Virus record (IMG/VR): IMGVR_UViG_3300021957_000128 | Coordinates: 1 to 36,909 of that record | Length of the DNA: 36,909 bases | DNA from: a virus | Reading direction: 5' to 3' (one strand) | Part shown: piece after piece, positions 1 to 8,928 of the stretch | Numbering within the stretch: position 1 is the first letter of the stretch | How the letters are laid out: each line of letters begins with the position of its first letter | Made by a program: the position numbers and the translations under genes | The notes under the pieces: model-generated | What the model saw: only the letters and a program-made list of their open reading frames with translations | Told to the model about the DNA's origin: nothing | Database searches by the model: none

Positions 1-2
1 TA

Positions 3-644
3 CTTCCACCCATTACGGAAAACATAAACCAGTGGGCCGAGAATATGCGGCGCTACTTGGGCCGTGCTTTGGATCAGCTGGGGTTCAAGGAAACGTATTC
101 GTCGGCTTCCGAGAATGGCGTTTTGCTATGGGATAACGTCAACGGGTATCCCGTGGTTTCCAAGAACGGCGAGTGGCGTCAGGTTGTTCTTGAGGATGGC
201 CACGCTGATTTTATGAAAACGGCTGACGTCGTGCCGGTAGCAGCAAACACAGCCTACAAGCTGACTTACGATGCTCCCACCGGCAATGACGGAATAACAC
301 AAGGCACGCCAGCTTCAAGGATTGTTTTCGAGGAAGCTGGCCAATACGTCATATCGTTCTCCGCGCAAATATCATCAACGTCTGCCAGCACGGTTCACTT
401 CTACTTCTGGCCAAGCGTGAACGGAACAAATGTTGCCGACAGCGCTATGACAACGGCGCTTCACCAAAACAACGCCACGGTTGTCACGTCGCGCACTCAG
501 ATATTCACGCTTGCAGCCGGTGATTACTTGGAAGTGAATTACATGATCGACAACACAAGCGGCTTCCTAAATTACACCGCAGCATCTTCGCCTGTGCCAG
601 CGATCCCAGCGTCAACCTTAGCGATCACGAGGCTTCATGGATAA
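3..644 (+). CDS. Tail-tip / receptor-binding protein, allele A (5' partial)
   Basis: The reading frame is open from the window edge. Comparison with the second copy at 35545 shows that 17 codons and part of an eighteenth lie before the internal ATG at 45, and about four codons are cut off. The first ~50 residues after ATG 45 (MRRYLGRALDQLGF...) are nearly identical to the other copy. The remainder is a beta-rich domain with GTPASR, EAGQY, STSASTV and LAAGDYLEV motifs, like C1q/TNF-type jelly-roll heads of phage fibres. It lies directly after the nozzle gene in the wrapped map, so a distal tail or receptor-binding role is likely. Function is inferred from fold-like motifs and context only. Confidence 0.75.
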   Translation, partial: LPPITENINQWAENMRRYLGRALDQLGFKETYSSASENGVLLWDNVNGYPVVSKNGEWRQVVLEDGHADFMKTADVVPVAANTAYKLTYDAPTGNDGITQGTPASRIVFEEAGQYVISFSAQISSTSASTVHFYFWPSVNGTNVADSAMTTALHQNNATVVTSRTQIFTLAAGDYLEVNYMIDNTSGFLNYTAASSPVPAIPASTLAITRLHG

Positions 645-999
645 AGAGCTTGAGAGATGCCGCGATTGGATTGAGGCCGCTTTGGAGTATTCCGGCGGCA
701 CGCATGACTTTATTGATGTGGCAGAGGGTATATACAAAGGCAGCATGCAGCTCTGGCCTACGCCGAGGGGGTGCATAGTTACCGAAATAGTGGTATATCC
801 GAGGAAGAAAGTTTTAAACGTGTTTCTTGGCGGCGGCGAGTTGGATCAGATTTTAGAAATGCATGAAGATGTGGTAGCATGGGCGAAATCGCAAGGATGC
901 TCTGCATTGACTATGACGGGCCGGTTTGGCTGGAAGAAACCACTGAAGGCGCATGGCTGGGAGCCACTGCACGCCTCATATGTGAAGGAGTTTGAATAA
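637..999 (+). CDS. GNAT-like virion-associated protein (T7 gp13-like), copy A
   Basis: 120 aa. The ATG lies inside the end of the tail-tip gene (8 bp overlap). The pattern W-E-A-L near the start, VTEIVVYPRKK (residues ~48-58), GGGELDQI and the C-terminal GC-x5-GRFGWKKPLKAHG resembles the small GNAT-fold proteins found beside ejection-protein genes in podoviruses, of which T7 gp13 is the best known. Such proteins are thought to help assembly or ejection rather than to acetylate. The copy at 36188 differs at only a few residues (for example GWEPL here, GVEPL there). Family placement is by pattern, so the exact role is uncertain. Confidence 0.65.
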   Translation: MDKELERCRDWIEAALEYSGGTHDFIDVAEGIYKGSMQLWPTPRGCIVTEIVVYPRKKVLNVFLGGGELDQILEMHEDVVAWAKSQGCSALTMTGRFGWKKPLKAHGWEPLHASYVKEFE

Positions 1000-2588
1000 T
1001 GTCAGGCGGCAAAGGTGGATCAACAACGTCAAGCGTTGAAATCCCAGAATACATTGAGGAAGCAGCACGCCGCAATTTGGGCAAGGCTGAAGACATTAGC
1101 CAGATTGGGTATGTGCCATATTACGGGCCTGATGTTGCCGCGTTTACGCCATTTCAAGAAGCAGGTTTCCAGCAGACTGCTGACGTTGCGTCTGCGTTTG
1201 GTATGGGGCCGCAGATGTCTAGGTCGGACATCATGGGCGGCATGCCAGCGGCGACAGAGTTTGCGGGCGGTGTGCGTGGATACAGCTCAGCCCCGCTGTA
1301 CCAGCAAGCCGTTGACGAGCTTGCCGCGCAGCGTCCGGCGCAAGCGCAATTCATTGAGAGCTTTTTCATTGATCCCGTAACGGGCCAAGTGGGATCGCGT
1401 GTGCCGACTGAATATGACTATACATCACCCGTTGCACCCGTTGCACCTGTTGATAGCGGTGGTGGTGGCGTTGCTCCGATTGTGGCACCTGTTGCGCCTG
1501 TTGTGCCGGACACAGCGTTAACGCCTACTGAGCTTTCGGACTACGCCACCATAATTGCGGGTGAAGACTACGACCCGCGAACAGACATTTTAACGCCTAA
1601 GCAAAGAGTAGAAGTCGAATCCCCAACTCCAGAAGGAACGGCAGCGAGAATTGCGCAAGAAGATATAGCAATGAATATTCCCTTCCCTGAAACACCTTTC
1701 GAGCCAGACATACCAAGTCAGATGGGTTCAGTTTTGCTGCCTGATGGTTCTTATGACATCAGTAATTGGTATGACGATGGGCCTGTCGAGTATGTGCCGG
1801 ACACAGCGTTAACGCCTACTGAGCTTTCGGACTACGCCACCATAATTGCGGGTGAAGACTACGACCCGCGAACAGACATTTTAACGCCTGAGCAAAGAGT
1901 AGTCGTCGAATCCGCAACTCCGGAAGGAACAGCAGCGAGAATCGCGCAAGAAGATATAGCAATGAATATTGCTTTCCCAGATAAAGTTTTCGCGCCAGAC
2001 ATACCAAGTCAGATGGGTTCAGTTTTGCTGCCTGATGGGTCTTATGACATCAGTAATTGGTATGACGATGGGCCTGTCACTGGGGGCGGCGGTCTACTGT
2101 CTGATATTGGAAGCCTTATCGCTAGTGGCGGCCCTACTATTGCCGGATTAAAGAGTGTTGGTGGCGCATTGGAATCTGCCCTTGGCGCAGCAGAAAGCGG
2201 CATAGCTTCAATGATTGGCGACCCGCGCACATTTGCTCAGCGTGACGCCGATAGGCTGGAGGCGGAAAGGCTCAGAGCCATCGACAGGTCGCAAGAAGAG
2301 AGCGCCGCAGTCGAAGCGCAAAGGGAAGCAGCCAGAACTGAGCAGGAAAAGCTAAAAGTGTCAGACCCAGAGGCGTTTGTCGCTCAGTTTGGCAAGGAAG
2401 GCAAAGCAGACGCCAAGAAGGCTGTTAAGACTGCGCAAAAGTTAGCTGTTGCTCCAAGGCCGCCAAGCCTAACGTCTGATAAGGCAAGAGATTGGATGAA
2501 GTCCAACGTAGGCATCAGCGTGGATAAAAAAGATGCAACTGACCGGATCCGCTCATTGCAGCGGGATTGGGATAGGCAGAACGGATAA
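999..2588 (+). CDS. Internal virion / ejection protein with a tandem internal duplication
   Basis: 529 aa. The ATG overlaps the previous stop by one base. The N-terminal ~110 residues (EIPEYIEEAARRNL, GYVPYYGPDVAAFTPFQEAG) are conserved in the second copy at 36550. A proline/valine-rich linker follows (APVAPV repeats). Then come two successive ~97-residue units, each starting PDTALTPTELSDYATII and ending SYDISNWYDDGPV. Next are a small Gly/Ala-rich, possibly membrane-seeking stretch (LLSDIGSLIASGG...) and a charged alpha-helical C-terminus rich in Glu, Arg and Lys. No enzyme motif is visible. Its place at the head of the ejection-protein run suggests a structural or DNA-ejection protein. Confidence 0.7.
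   Translation: MSGGKGGSTTSSVEIPEYIEEAARRNLGKAEDISQIGYVPYYGPDVAAFTPFQEAGFQQTADVASAFGMGPQMSRSDIMGGMPAATEFAGGVRGYSSAPLYQQAVDELAAQRPAQAQFIESFFIDPVTGQVGSRVPTEYDYTSPVAPVAPVDSGGGGVAPIVAPVAPVVPDTALTPTELSDYATIIAGEDYDPRTDILTPKQRVEVESPTPEGTAARIAQEDIAMNIPFPETPFEPDIPSQMGSVLLPDGSYDISNWYDDGPVEYVPDTALTPTELSDYATIIAGEDYDPRTDILTPEQRVVVESATPEGTAARIAQEDIAMNIAFPDKVFAPDIPSQMGSVLLPDGSYDISNWYDDGPVTGGGGLLSDIGSLIASGGPTIAGLKSVGGALESALGAAESGIASMIGDPRTFAQRDADRLEAERLRAIDRSQEESAAVEAQREAARTEQEKLKVSDPEAFVAQFGKEGKADAKKAVKTAQKLAVAPRPPSLTSDKARDWMKSNVGISVDKKDATDRIRSLQRDWDRQNG
1503..2078 (+). repeat. Two-copy tandem direct repeat, 291-bp period, inside the ejection-protein gene
   Basis: Unit 1 begins GTGCCGGACACAGCG at 1503 and unit 2 begins with the same bases at 1794, a period of 291 bp or exactly 97 codons. 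Similarity continues to GGGCCTGTC at about 2078. The copies are not identical: the middle diverges (CCTGAAACACC against CCAGATAAAGT). The duplication is therefore not brand new, or one unit has recombined with a relative. The in-frame period keeps the protein intact. Confidence 0.92.
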
Positions 2589-2599
2589 AGGAGACAGAA

Positions 2600-3340
2600 A
2601 TGGCTGGACAAGGTTCAAAAGGTGGCGGTCAGGTAGTCGCTCCAACAATGGGCGCAGCGCCTGCATCTGGCATGGCCCCGATGGCCCCGCTAGCGCCGAC
2701 TGCTGGGTTTAACGTAAACCAAGCATCTGCTGGCGCATTGCAAGGCGCGCTTGGCGGCACGCGGGCTGCAATGACAGGCCCGCTGCAAGTTGGCGCGTAT
2801 ATGAACCCGTACACGCAGAACGTAATTGATCGCACGCAGCAGGACATTGCTCGGCAGCAAGAGATGGCGATGAACCAGCTTGGCGCTCAAGCAACAAGAG
2901 CGCGTGCGTTTGGCGGCTCCCGACAAGGCGTTGCAGAGGGTGTTGCCGCCGGAGAGTTTGGCCGCATGGCGGGCGATATTGCAGCCCAGCAGCGTCAGAC
3001 CGGATACAACACAGCGATGCAGCAGGCGATGGCTGACAGGCAGGCGCGCCTTGGCGCAGCATCGCAGCTTGGCGCATTGGGCCAGCAGGCATTTGGCACC
3101 GGCCAAGCGATCCAGCAGCAGCAAATGCAGCAGGGTCTCATGCAGCAGATGTTGCAGCAGTCTCTGATCGACGCGGCGCGTGGCCAATATGCAGGCTACA
3201 CCGGCGCACCGCAGGCAGCGCTCGCAGCGCCATTGGCGGCGCTTGGAGCAACGCCAAAGCCGACCGAGACTACCACGTCAAATCAGGCTGGTCTGTTCAA
3301 CTACCTTCAAGCGCTGACCGGCATGGGGGCGTTTGGTTAA
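2600..3340 (+). CDS. Internal virion protein, Ala/Gln-rich
   Basis: 246 aa, ATG 7-8 bases after a good AAGGAGA site. The protein is rich in Ala, Gly, Gln and Met. A Pro/Ala N-terminus is followed by YMNPYTQNVIDRTQQDIARQ (residues ~68-87) and QLGAQATRARAFGGSRQG, a pattern I associate with small ejection or injection proteins in marine podoviruses. A Gln/Met-rich helical stretch (QQQQMQQGLMQQ) follows. No catalytic motif is seen. It sits between two other candidate ejection proteins and is probably a structural component released into the host with the DNA. Recognition is by pattern and context. Confidence 0.65.
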   Translation: MAGQGSKGGGQVVAPTMGAAPASGMAPMAPLAPTAGFNVNQASAGALQGALGGTRAAMTGPLQVGAYMNPYTQNVIDRTQQDIARQQEMAMNQLGAQATRARAFGGSRQGVAEGVAAGEFGRMAGDIAAQQRQTGYNTAMQQAMADRQARLGAASQLGALGQQAFGTGQAIQQQQMQQGLMQQMLQQSLIDAARGQYAGYTGAPQAALAAPLAALGATPKPTETTTSNQAGLFNYLQALTGMGAFG

Positions 3341-4873
3341 ATGGATTACCGCCAAGCAGCCATAGATGCGGCGCGCAAATACGGGATCGACCCCGACATG
3401 TTTGTGCGCCTCATACAGCAGGAGAGCAGCTTTAGGCCGAATGTCGTAAGCCCGAAGGGCGCGATCGGCCTTGGCCAGCTTATGCCTGCCACGGCGCAAG
3501 AGCTTGGTGTAGACCCGAGAGATCCGCTGCAAAACTTGGAAGGCGCTGCAAAGTATTTTAGCCAGCAGCTTAAACGCTTTGGCAGCCCAGAGCTTGCGCT
3601 GGCAGCGTATAACGCTGGGCCAACGCGTGTGGCTAAGCTTGGCAGGGTGCCAAATATTGCGGAAACGCAAAACTATGTGAAGACGATTTTAGGAGAAGGG
3701 CAAACCACGATGGCAACTCCAATGGATAGGGCGCGCGAAGAAGAGCTGCGCCAGCAGATGCTGGCCAGCGGCACGGCCCCACAAGCAGCTCCACGAGCGC
3801 CACTGTCGGCGCTACGGCAGGATCGCCCGCAGGCTGCGGCAGCGCCGCAGCAGCGCAGAGGCGGCTTAGGCGGCATCATGGATTACCTTGGCAAGCAAAG
3901 CCCGACAACCGGCATGACGCGTGCGGAGCAATTCGCTGCGGCGCTCGATCCGCTGATCATGCCGGAGATGCGTGCTGGCGAGGCGATCAGAGCGCGCGGC
4001 GCGCAGCGGCAGGCGGCTGCAACGAAGAACAAGACGGTCGAGTATCTGCGCAGGATGGGGTACGATGACTATGCTCAAGCCGTGGAGAGCGGGTCAATCG
4101 GCGCAAAGGATATTATGAATGCGCTGGTCAGCAAGTCGATGGAGACACCGAAAGGCAAGGGTCAGATCGTAAGCGCTGAGCAGTTGCGCAAGATGTACCC
4201 GAATGCGGAAATCGCTGAAGGCTTATACAATTTGAAGCCAGACGGCACTGCCAATAAGATCGGAGGCGGGCCAATGGTTCAGATTGGCGGCGGTGAAGGT
4301 GAGTTTGTGAAAGTGGGCCAAGCTGAGTTGGCCAGAAACTTTGCCGAGATGGCACAAGCTGGACGAGATGCGACGTCTAATCTTGGACGCATTAAGCTTC
4401 TTGACGAGTTGTTGGATGAAAGTGGCACCGGATTAAGCGCGAGCTTCTTGTCACGCGCAAACCAGTATTTTGGCGTAGACTTTAGAAGCGCCCCAGCGGC
4501 AGCCGCTGAAGCCATAATTAGCCAACTTGTTCCGGCGCAGAGGCCACCCGGTTCTGGCGTTATTTCGGATGCAGACTTGGCACTATATAAGGCATCACTG
4601 CCGGCCATCCAGAACCAGCCAAACGGCAACAAGCTTATCGTGAAAAGTATGGTTGCGATTACTGAACACAACGCCAGAGTTGGCAGAATAGCGTCTAGAG
4701 CGCTGACTGATCCAAATTATAGCATTCAGCAAGCGGAAGATGATATTGCAGCATTGCCAGATCCGTTTGAAAGCGTCAGAAGCTTTTTAGGCGGCAGTGA
4801 CGCCAATATACCCGCGCCGGACATGACAGAAAGCGAAGCGCTTGATCTGCTAAAACAACCGAGCGGAGGTTAA
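3341..4873 (+). CDS. Ejection protein with N-terminal SLT lytic transglycosylase domain
   Basis: 510 aa, ATG immediately after the previous stop. Residues ~1-115 are a soluble lytic transglycosylase domain: the catalytic Glu is E28 in QQESSF, followed by KGAIGLGQLMPATA and LALAAYNAGPTRV, the usual motif order. The remaining ~390 residues are Ala/Gln-rich and helical, with no recognised domain. Many podoviruses carry such a domain on an internal virion protein (T7 gp16 is the model). It opens the peptidoglycan locally during DNA entry, which is different from the M15 endolysin at 13146 used for lysis. Confidence 0.88.
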   Translation: MDYRQAAIDAARKYGIDPDMFVRLIQQESSFRPNVVSPKGAIGLGQLMPATAQELGVDPRDPLQNLEGAAKYFSQQLKRFGSPELALAAYNAGPTRVAKLGRVPNIAETQNYVKTILGEGQTTMATPMDRAREEELRQQMLASGTAPQAAPRAPLSALRQDRPQAAAAPQQRRGGLGGIMDYLGKQSPTTGMTRAEQFAAALDPLIMPEMRAGEAIRARGAQRQAAATKNKTVEYLRRMGYDDYAQAVESGSIGAKDIMNALVSKSMETPKGKGQIVSAEQLRKMYPNAEIAEGLYNLKPDGTANKIGGGPMVQIGGGEGEFVKVGQAELARNFAEMAQAGRDATSNLGRIKLLDELLDESGTGLSASFLSRANQYFGVDFRSAPAAAAEAIISQLVPAQRPPGSGVISDADLALYKASLPAIQNQPNGNKLIVKSMVAITEHNARVGRIASRALTDPNYSIQQAEDDIAALPDPFESVRSFLGGSDANIPAPDMTESEALDLLKQPSGG

Positions 4874-4874
4874 C

Positions 4875-6836
4875 ATGGCTGAAATGACATACGCCGAAGC
4901 CTCCAATGTTCAAGCGGCAATCGCCGCATTGGAAAAGCTTGAGGCCGCCGGAACGATAAGCGAAGACGGCCAGAAGGCGCTGGACGCTGCACGCAAAAAG
5001 CGCAAGCCAGCAAGGCAGGCTGAAATTGAAACCATCGCCACATATCGCGGCTTCCAGAAGGGTGTTAGCTTAAACTTGGCTGACGAGATCGCCGGTGCAT
5101 ACCAAGCGGCAAATGATCTATTCAGAGGCGGCGACATAGAAGGCGCGAAAAAGGCATACGCGAAATATCGTGACCTTGTTCGCCAGCGAGACGAGGCGGC
5201 GCAGCTGCTGGCTCCAGAGCAGTTTGCTAAAGGTGAAGTCTCAGGCGGCGTTGCGGGCGCAGCACTGCCGGTTGCCACGGGCTTGCGGGTGGCTAAAAAC
5301 TTAGGCACGGCAGGACAAGTTATTTCTGGTGCGGCCACCGGCGCAACAGCGGCAACTCTTCCAGAGTTTGCTGGCGGCGAGGGTGGATTCGGGCCACGCA
5401 TGAAAGAAGTTTCGCCGTTTACCGCAGCAACGGGTGCAACGCTTGGCGGTGTTGCGCCAGTCGCGGGGCGTATAGCTGGCGCTACCACCAGAGGCATCCA
5501 AGACATAGCACGCGGCGGCAAAGAAGGCTTTAGCGGCGCTGCGCTGCGCAGAGTTGGCCGAGCAATGCAGAGGCCACAAGTAGCGGGCCAAGATATTCAA
5601 GCGTATTTGCGCTCACTTGGCCCAGAGGGAACAGTCGCAGACATTGCAGGATCGCCGCGCAGCATGGCGCAGGGATTGGCCACAATGCAGGGCGAGGGCG
5701 GAGACGTATTGCGCAGGCAGCTTGAGCAACGAGCAGGCGGCGCAGGACAGCGTACTGAAGACATTGTTACCGAGAGGCTTGGCCCAGAAATCGCCGCTAT
5801 TGAAGAGCGTGCAGCGCAGGCCATGCGCAAGTCATCTGAGCTTGGGCCAATGTATGACGCGGCTATGCAGAGCGGCGCAGAGTTTGATATCAGCGCGTTG
5901 CGCGCTGGCTTGGTTTCGAGGGCAGACGATGCGGCGGCTAACGTCAGAAGCGGTATAAACGCTGTATTGCGTGATCTGGGCAAGGAGGGGCCAGTTTCGG
6001 CGTCTAAACTCCACAACGCTCGCAGCGCCTTAGGAGACGCAATTACGTCTGCTAGAATAGCTGGGCAGAATAATAAAGTCAGGCAGCTGATGCCCATACT
6101 GGACGAGATGGACAAGCGCCTTGATGAAATACCAAATTACGCCACGGCGCGCGCCGGATACGCCGAAAGTTCACAGATCGAACGTGCGGTAGATAATGGC
6201 CGCACTGTGTTTTCTGGCGGCCCAACGTCTGCTTTGCCCCCAGCGCAATTAAAAGCAATGCTTGATAAAATGAAGCCACTTGAGCGTGACGCATATGTGA
6301 AAGGCGCGAGAGAATACATTGCCGCCCTTATGGGCACATCAAGAAGCGACGCGGCAACCGCGTGGCAGCAGTTTGACAAATCTTGGAACCGCGAGAAGTT
6401 GCAACTTCTACTTGGCAAGCCTGACGCGGATGCCGTCATACAGAGGTTGTTTGCCGAAAAAGAGTTTTCCGGCACGCGTGGCGATGTTTTGGCCGGATCG
6501 CAGACTGCGTTCCGCGAGGAGGCCGCAGAAAGTTTGGCCGACATCAGAGAACCAGACAGCATGCGAAAGCCGTCACCCATCGCGCGCGCTTATCAGGGAA
6601 TGTTCGCTGATCCTGTGAACCGCATGATCGACGAGGTTCTTTACGGGGCCAGGCGGTCAAACTTAAACCGTCAGATCGGTGAATTGCTGTCAATGCAGGG
6701 CGCGGATCGTGACAGACTGGTGCCTGTTCTGTTACAAGAAGCTAAGCGGCTTCAAGACCCAACACGCGCGCAGCAGATAACAGACGCGCTTGTTACTTTC
6801 GGCCTGACAACTTACGGCGCAACACGCGGAGAATAA
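4875..6836 (+). CDS. Large internal virion / ejection protein
   Basis: 653 aa, starting one base after the previous stop. Most of it is Ala/Glu/Arg-rich and predicted by eye to be alpha-helical. Residues ~115-215 form a Gly/Ala-rich hydrophobic region (GVAGAALPVATGLRV, GATLGGVAPVAGRIAG) that could insert into or cross a membrane, as expected for a protein building an ejection conduit. No enzyme motif is seen. The position between the SLT protein and the portal, in a gapless run, supports an ejection role. The product is unassigned beyond that. Confidence 0.65.
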   Translation: MAEMTYAEASNVQAAIAALEKLEAAGTISEDGQKALDAARKKRKPARQAEIETIATYRGFQKGVSLNLADEIAGAYQAANDLFRGGDIEGAKKAYAKYRDLVRQRDEAAQLLAPEQFAKGEVSGGVAGAALPVATGLRVAKNLGTAGQVISGAATGATAATLPEFAGGEGGFGPRMKEVSPFTAATGATLGGVAPVAGRIAGATTRGIQDIARGGKEGFSGAALRRVGRAMQRPQVAGQDIQAYLRSLGPEGTVADIAGSPRSMAQGLATMQGEGGDVLRRQLEQRAGGAGQRTEDIVTERLGPEIAAIEERAAQAMRKSSELGPMYDAAMQSGAEFDISALRAGLVSRADDAAANVRSGINAVLRDLGKEGPVSASKLHNARSALGDAITSARIAGQNNKVRQLMPILDEMDKRLDEIPNYATARAGYAESSQIERAVDNGRTVFSGGPTSALPPAQLKAMLDKMKPLERDAYVKGAREYIAALMGTSRSDAATAWQQFDKSWNREKLQLLLGKPDADAVIQRLFAEKEFSGTRGDVLAGSQTAFREEAAESLADIREPDSMRKPSPIARAYQGMFADPVNRMIDEVLYGARRSNLNRQIGELLSMQGADRDRLVPVLLQEAKRLQDPTRAQQITDALVTFGLTTYGATRGE

Positions 6837-6837
6837 A

Positions 6838-8928
6838 ATGCAACCACAACCAAAAGATCGCCGCGAGATAGAAAGCATTGTTCAGAATGCGATCAGCGAT
6901 GCCGTTGACTTCGTTGAAAGCGAGATCAGCGAAGACCGCATCAAGGCGCAGCGCTATTACGATGGCGAGGTTGATATTGGCCACGAAGACGGGCGCAGCA
7001 AGGTTGTGTCAACAAAAGTACGGGATACCGTACGCTCCGTGAAGCCAAGCCTGATGCGGATCTTTATGTCCACCGCGAGGCCGGTAGAGTTTATCCCGAA
7101 GGGTCCAGAGGACGTTGCGTTGGCGGAGCAGGCCACCAGCTTCATACAGCACGAGTTTACGCGCCTAAACGGATACCGCGTGCTAAACGACGCCTTCCAA
7201 GACGCTATGGTCAAGAAGCAGGGCATCGTGAAGGCGTATTGGCACGACTACCCCGTGGCCGAGATATACACCTACACCGACTTGTCTGATGATGAATACA
7301 CGTTTCTGCTGGACGCTGATGACGTTGAGGTGCTTGAGCATACGATGGAAATGTCCATCGAGATGGATCAGATGGGCATGCAGATCGAGCTTCCTATTCA
7401 TTCGGTCAAGATTAGCCGCACAGAAATGAAAGGCGAGCTGCGCATGGAAAGCGTGCCGCCGGAAGAGTTTTTCGTAAACCGCGATTGCCGCTCATTTGAT
7501 GACGCATATGTGGTGGCCCACCGCACAGACATGCGCGTTGGCGATCTGGTTGAGATGGGCTTTGACTTTGACGTCATATCTAACCTGACGCCTTTCGACG
7601 GCACAAACGACATGACCGGCGCAGAGGTGCTTGAGCGCCAAGGCTACGAGGAAGACTTGTCGGACGAAGACGAGCTAGATCCAGCCATGAAGCTTGTGGG
7701 CATCACAGAAGCCTACATGCGTATGGACGTGGACGGAACAGGCGTGCCGGTGCTGTACAAGTTTCTGTGCGGCGGCACTTCATACGAGCTGCTAGACTTC
7801 ATGCCATGCGACGAGATCCCGTTTGCCAAGTTTGAGATCGACCCAGAACCACACAGCTGGTACGGACACAGCCTTTCTGAGCTAGTGGAAAACGATCAGG
7901 ACGCAGCGACGTCTATTCTGCGTGGCATCTTGGATAACGTGGCGATGACCAATAATCCCCGCATTGGGATCGTGGACGGCGCAGTAAATATTGACGATGT
8001 GCTGAACAACGAAATCGGGTCACTTGTGCGGATGCGCCAAGCCGGATCTGTGCAGGATCTGAGCGTGCCATTTGTTGCCGGACAGACGCTATCTGCGCTG
8101 GCATATATGGATCAGCTCACAGAGCAGAAGACAGGCGTTACAAGCGCCTCTGTGGGGCTGAATCCTGACGCATTGCAGTCCACCACAAAAGCAGCCGTTC
8201 AAGCGTCTGTGCAGGCAGCTGCGGGCCAGACAGAGGTGATGGTACGCAACCTAGCTGACGGTCTGCGTGACTTGTTTGGCGTCATGCTGCGCCTGATGAA
8301 TAAGAATATGGACGAGGAAAAGATGATGCGGATGAACGGGCAGTTTATCCCCGTTGATCCACGCGTCTGGGATACGTCAATGGACATCAGCATCAACGTC
8401 GGTCTTGGCACTGGCCGCGAAGAAGAAAAGCAGATGGCGTTGCAGCAGGCGTTGCAGATGCAGCAGATGGTTTACCAGCAGTATGGCCCAATGAACGGCT
8501 TGGTGAGCTTGACCAATATCCGCAACACGCTGGCAGACAGTCTGGCGCTGTCAGGCGTGCGCAATGCTGATCGGTATTTCGCGCCGATTACGCCGGAAAT
8601 CGAAATGCAGATGCTACAGATGCAGCAGCAACAGCAGGCCATGATGGCTCAGCAGGGTCAGGCGCAAGATCCAAACGCCGCATTCTTGCAAGCTGAGCAA
8701 ATGAAAGCGCAGGGCAAGATGCAGTCTGACATGATGAAATTGCAGCTAGATGCGCAAAAAGCAGCCGCAGATGATGATCTAAAACGTGACCAGATGGCTC
8801 AGGATCTGATGGTGGATGCCGCTAAGATATATGGCCAATACGGAACCGCAGTGGACACGGCTCGTATCAAGGCAGAGCAGGATAAAGTTCGCATGATCGG
8901 CGGCATGGCGCAGGGCGTGCAGCAGTGA
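6838..8928 (+). CDS. Portal protein
   Basis: 696 aa, starting one base after the previous stop. The N-terminus (RYYDGEVDIG, SKVVSTKVRDTVRSVKPSLMRIF) and the core (PHSWYGHSLSEL; QKTGVTSASVGLNPDAL, residues ~425-441) match the P22/SU10-type portal pattern. The portal forms the dodecameric ring through which DNA is packaged and ejected. The last ~150 residues are Gln/Met-rich and helical, which fits a barrel or crown extension. The neighbours (scaffold and capsid downstream, ejection proteins upstream) agree. The gene order, with ejection genes before the portal, is the reverse of P22. Confidence 0.88.
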   Translation: MQPQPKDRREIESIVQNAISDAVDFVESEISEDRIKAQRYYDGEVDIGHEDGRSKVVSTKVRDTVRSVKPSLMRIFMSTARPVEFIPKGPEDVALAEQATSFIQHEFTRLNGYRVLNDAFQDAMVKKQGIVKAYWHDYPVAEIYTYTDLSDDEYTFLLDADDVEVLEHTMEMSIEMDQMGMQIELPIHSVKISRTEMKGELRMESVPPEEFFVNRDCRSFDDAYVVAHRTDMRVGDLVEMGFDFDVISNLTPFDGTNDMTGAEVLERQGYEEDLSDEDELDPAMKLVGITEAYMRMDVDGTGVPVLYKFLCGGTSYELLDFMPCDEIPFAKFEIDPEPHSWYGHSLSELVENDQDAATSILRGILDNVAMTNNPRIGIVDGAVNIDDVLNNEIGSLVRMRQAGSVQDLSVPFVAGQTLSALAYMDQLTEQKTGVTSASVGLNPDALQSTTKAAVQASVQAAAGQTEVMVRNLADGLRDLFGVMLRLMNKNMDEEKMMRMNGQFIPVDPRVWDTSMDISINVGLGTGREEEKQMALQQALQMQQMVYQQYGPMNGLVSLTNIRNTLADSLALSGVRNADRYFAPITPEIEMQMLQMQQQQQAMMAQQGQAQDPNAAFLQAEQMKAQGKMQSDMMKLQLDAQKAAADDDLKRDQMAQDLMVDAAKIYGQYGTAVDTARIKAEQDKVRMIGGMAQGVQQ

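Larger units (their letters stand above)
1..1364 (+). repeat. Left copy of a diverged terminal repeat
   Basis: Aligns with 35555-36909. Offsets: +35554 at the start, +35551 from the GNAT-like gene, +35545 from about 1015 (net 9 bases removed in the right copy). Flanks are nearly identical. About 201-640 is strongly diverged. Genome-unit length implied is ~35.55 kb. Confidence 0.93.

Noticed and set aside
4910-5521. Long minus-strand open frame opposite the large ejection protein
   Set aside because: It lies fully antisense to a well-supported gene and is rich in Ala/Pro/Ser, as expected for a shadow frame in GC-rich sequence; no promoter or ribosome site seen.
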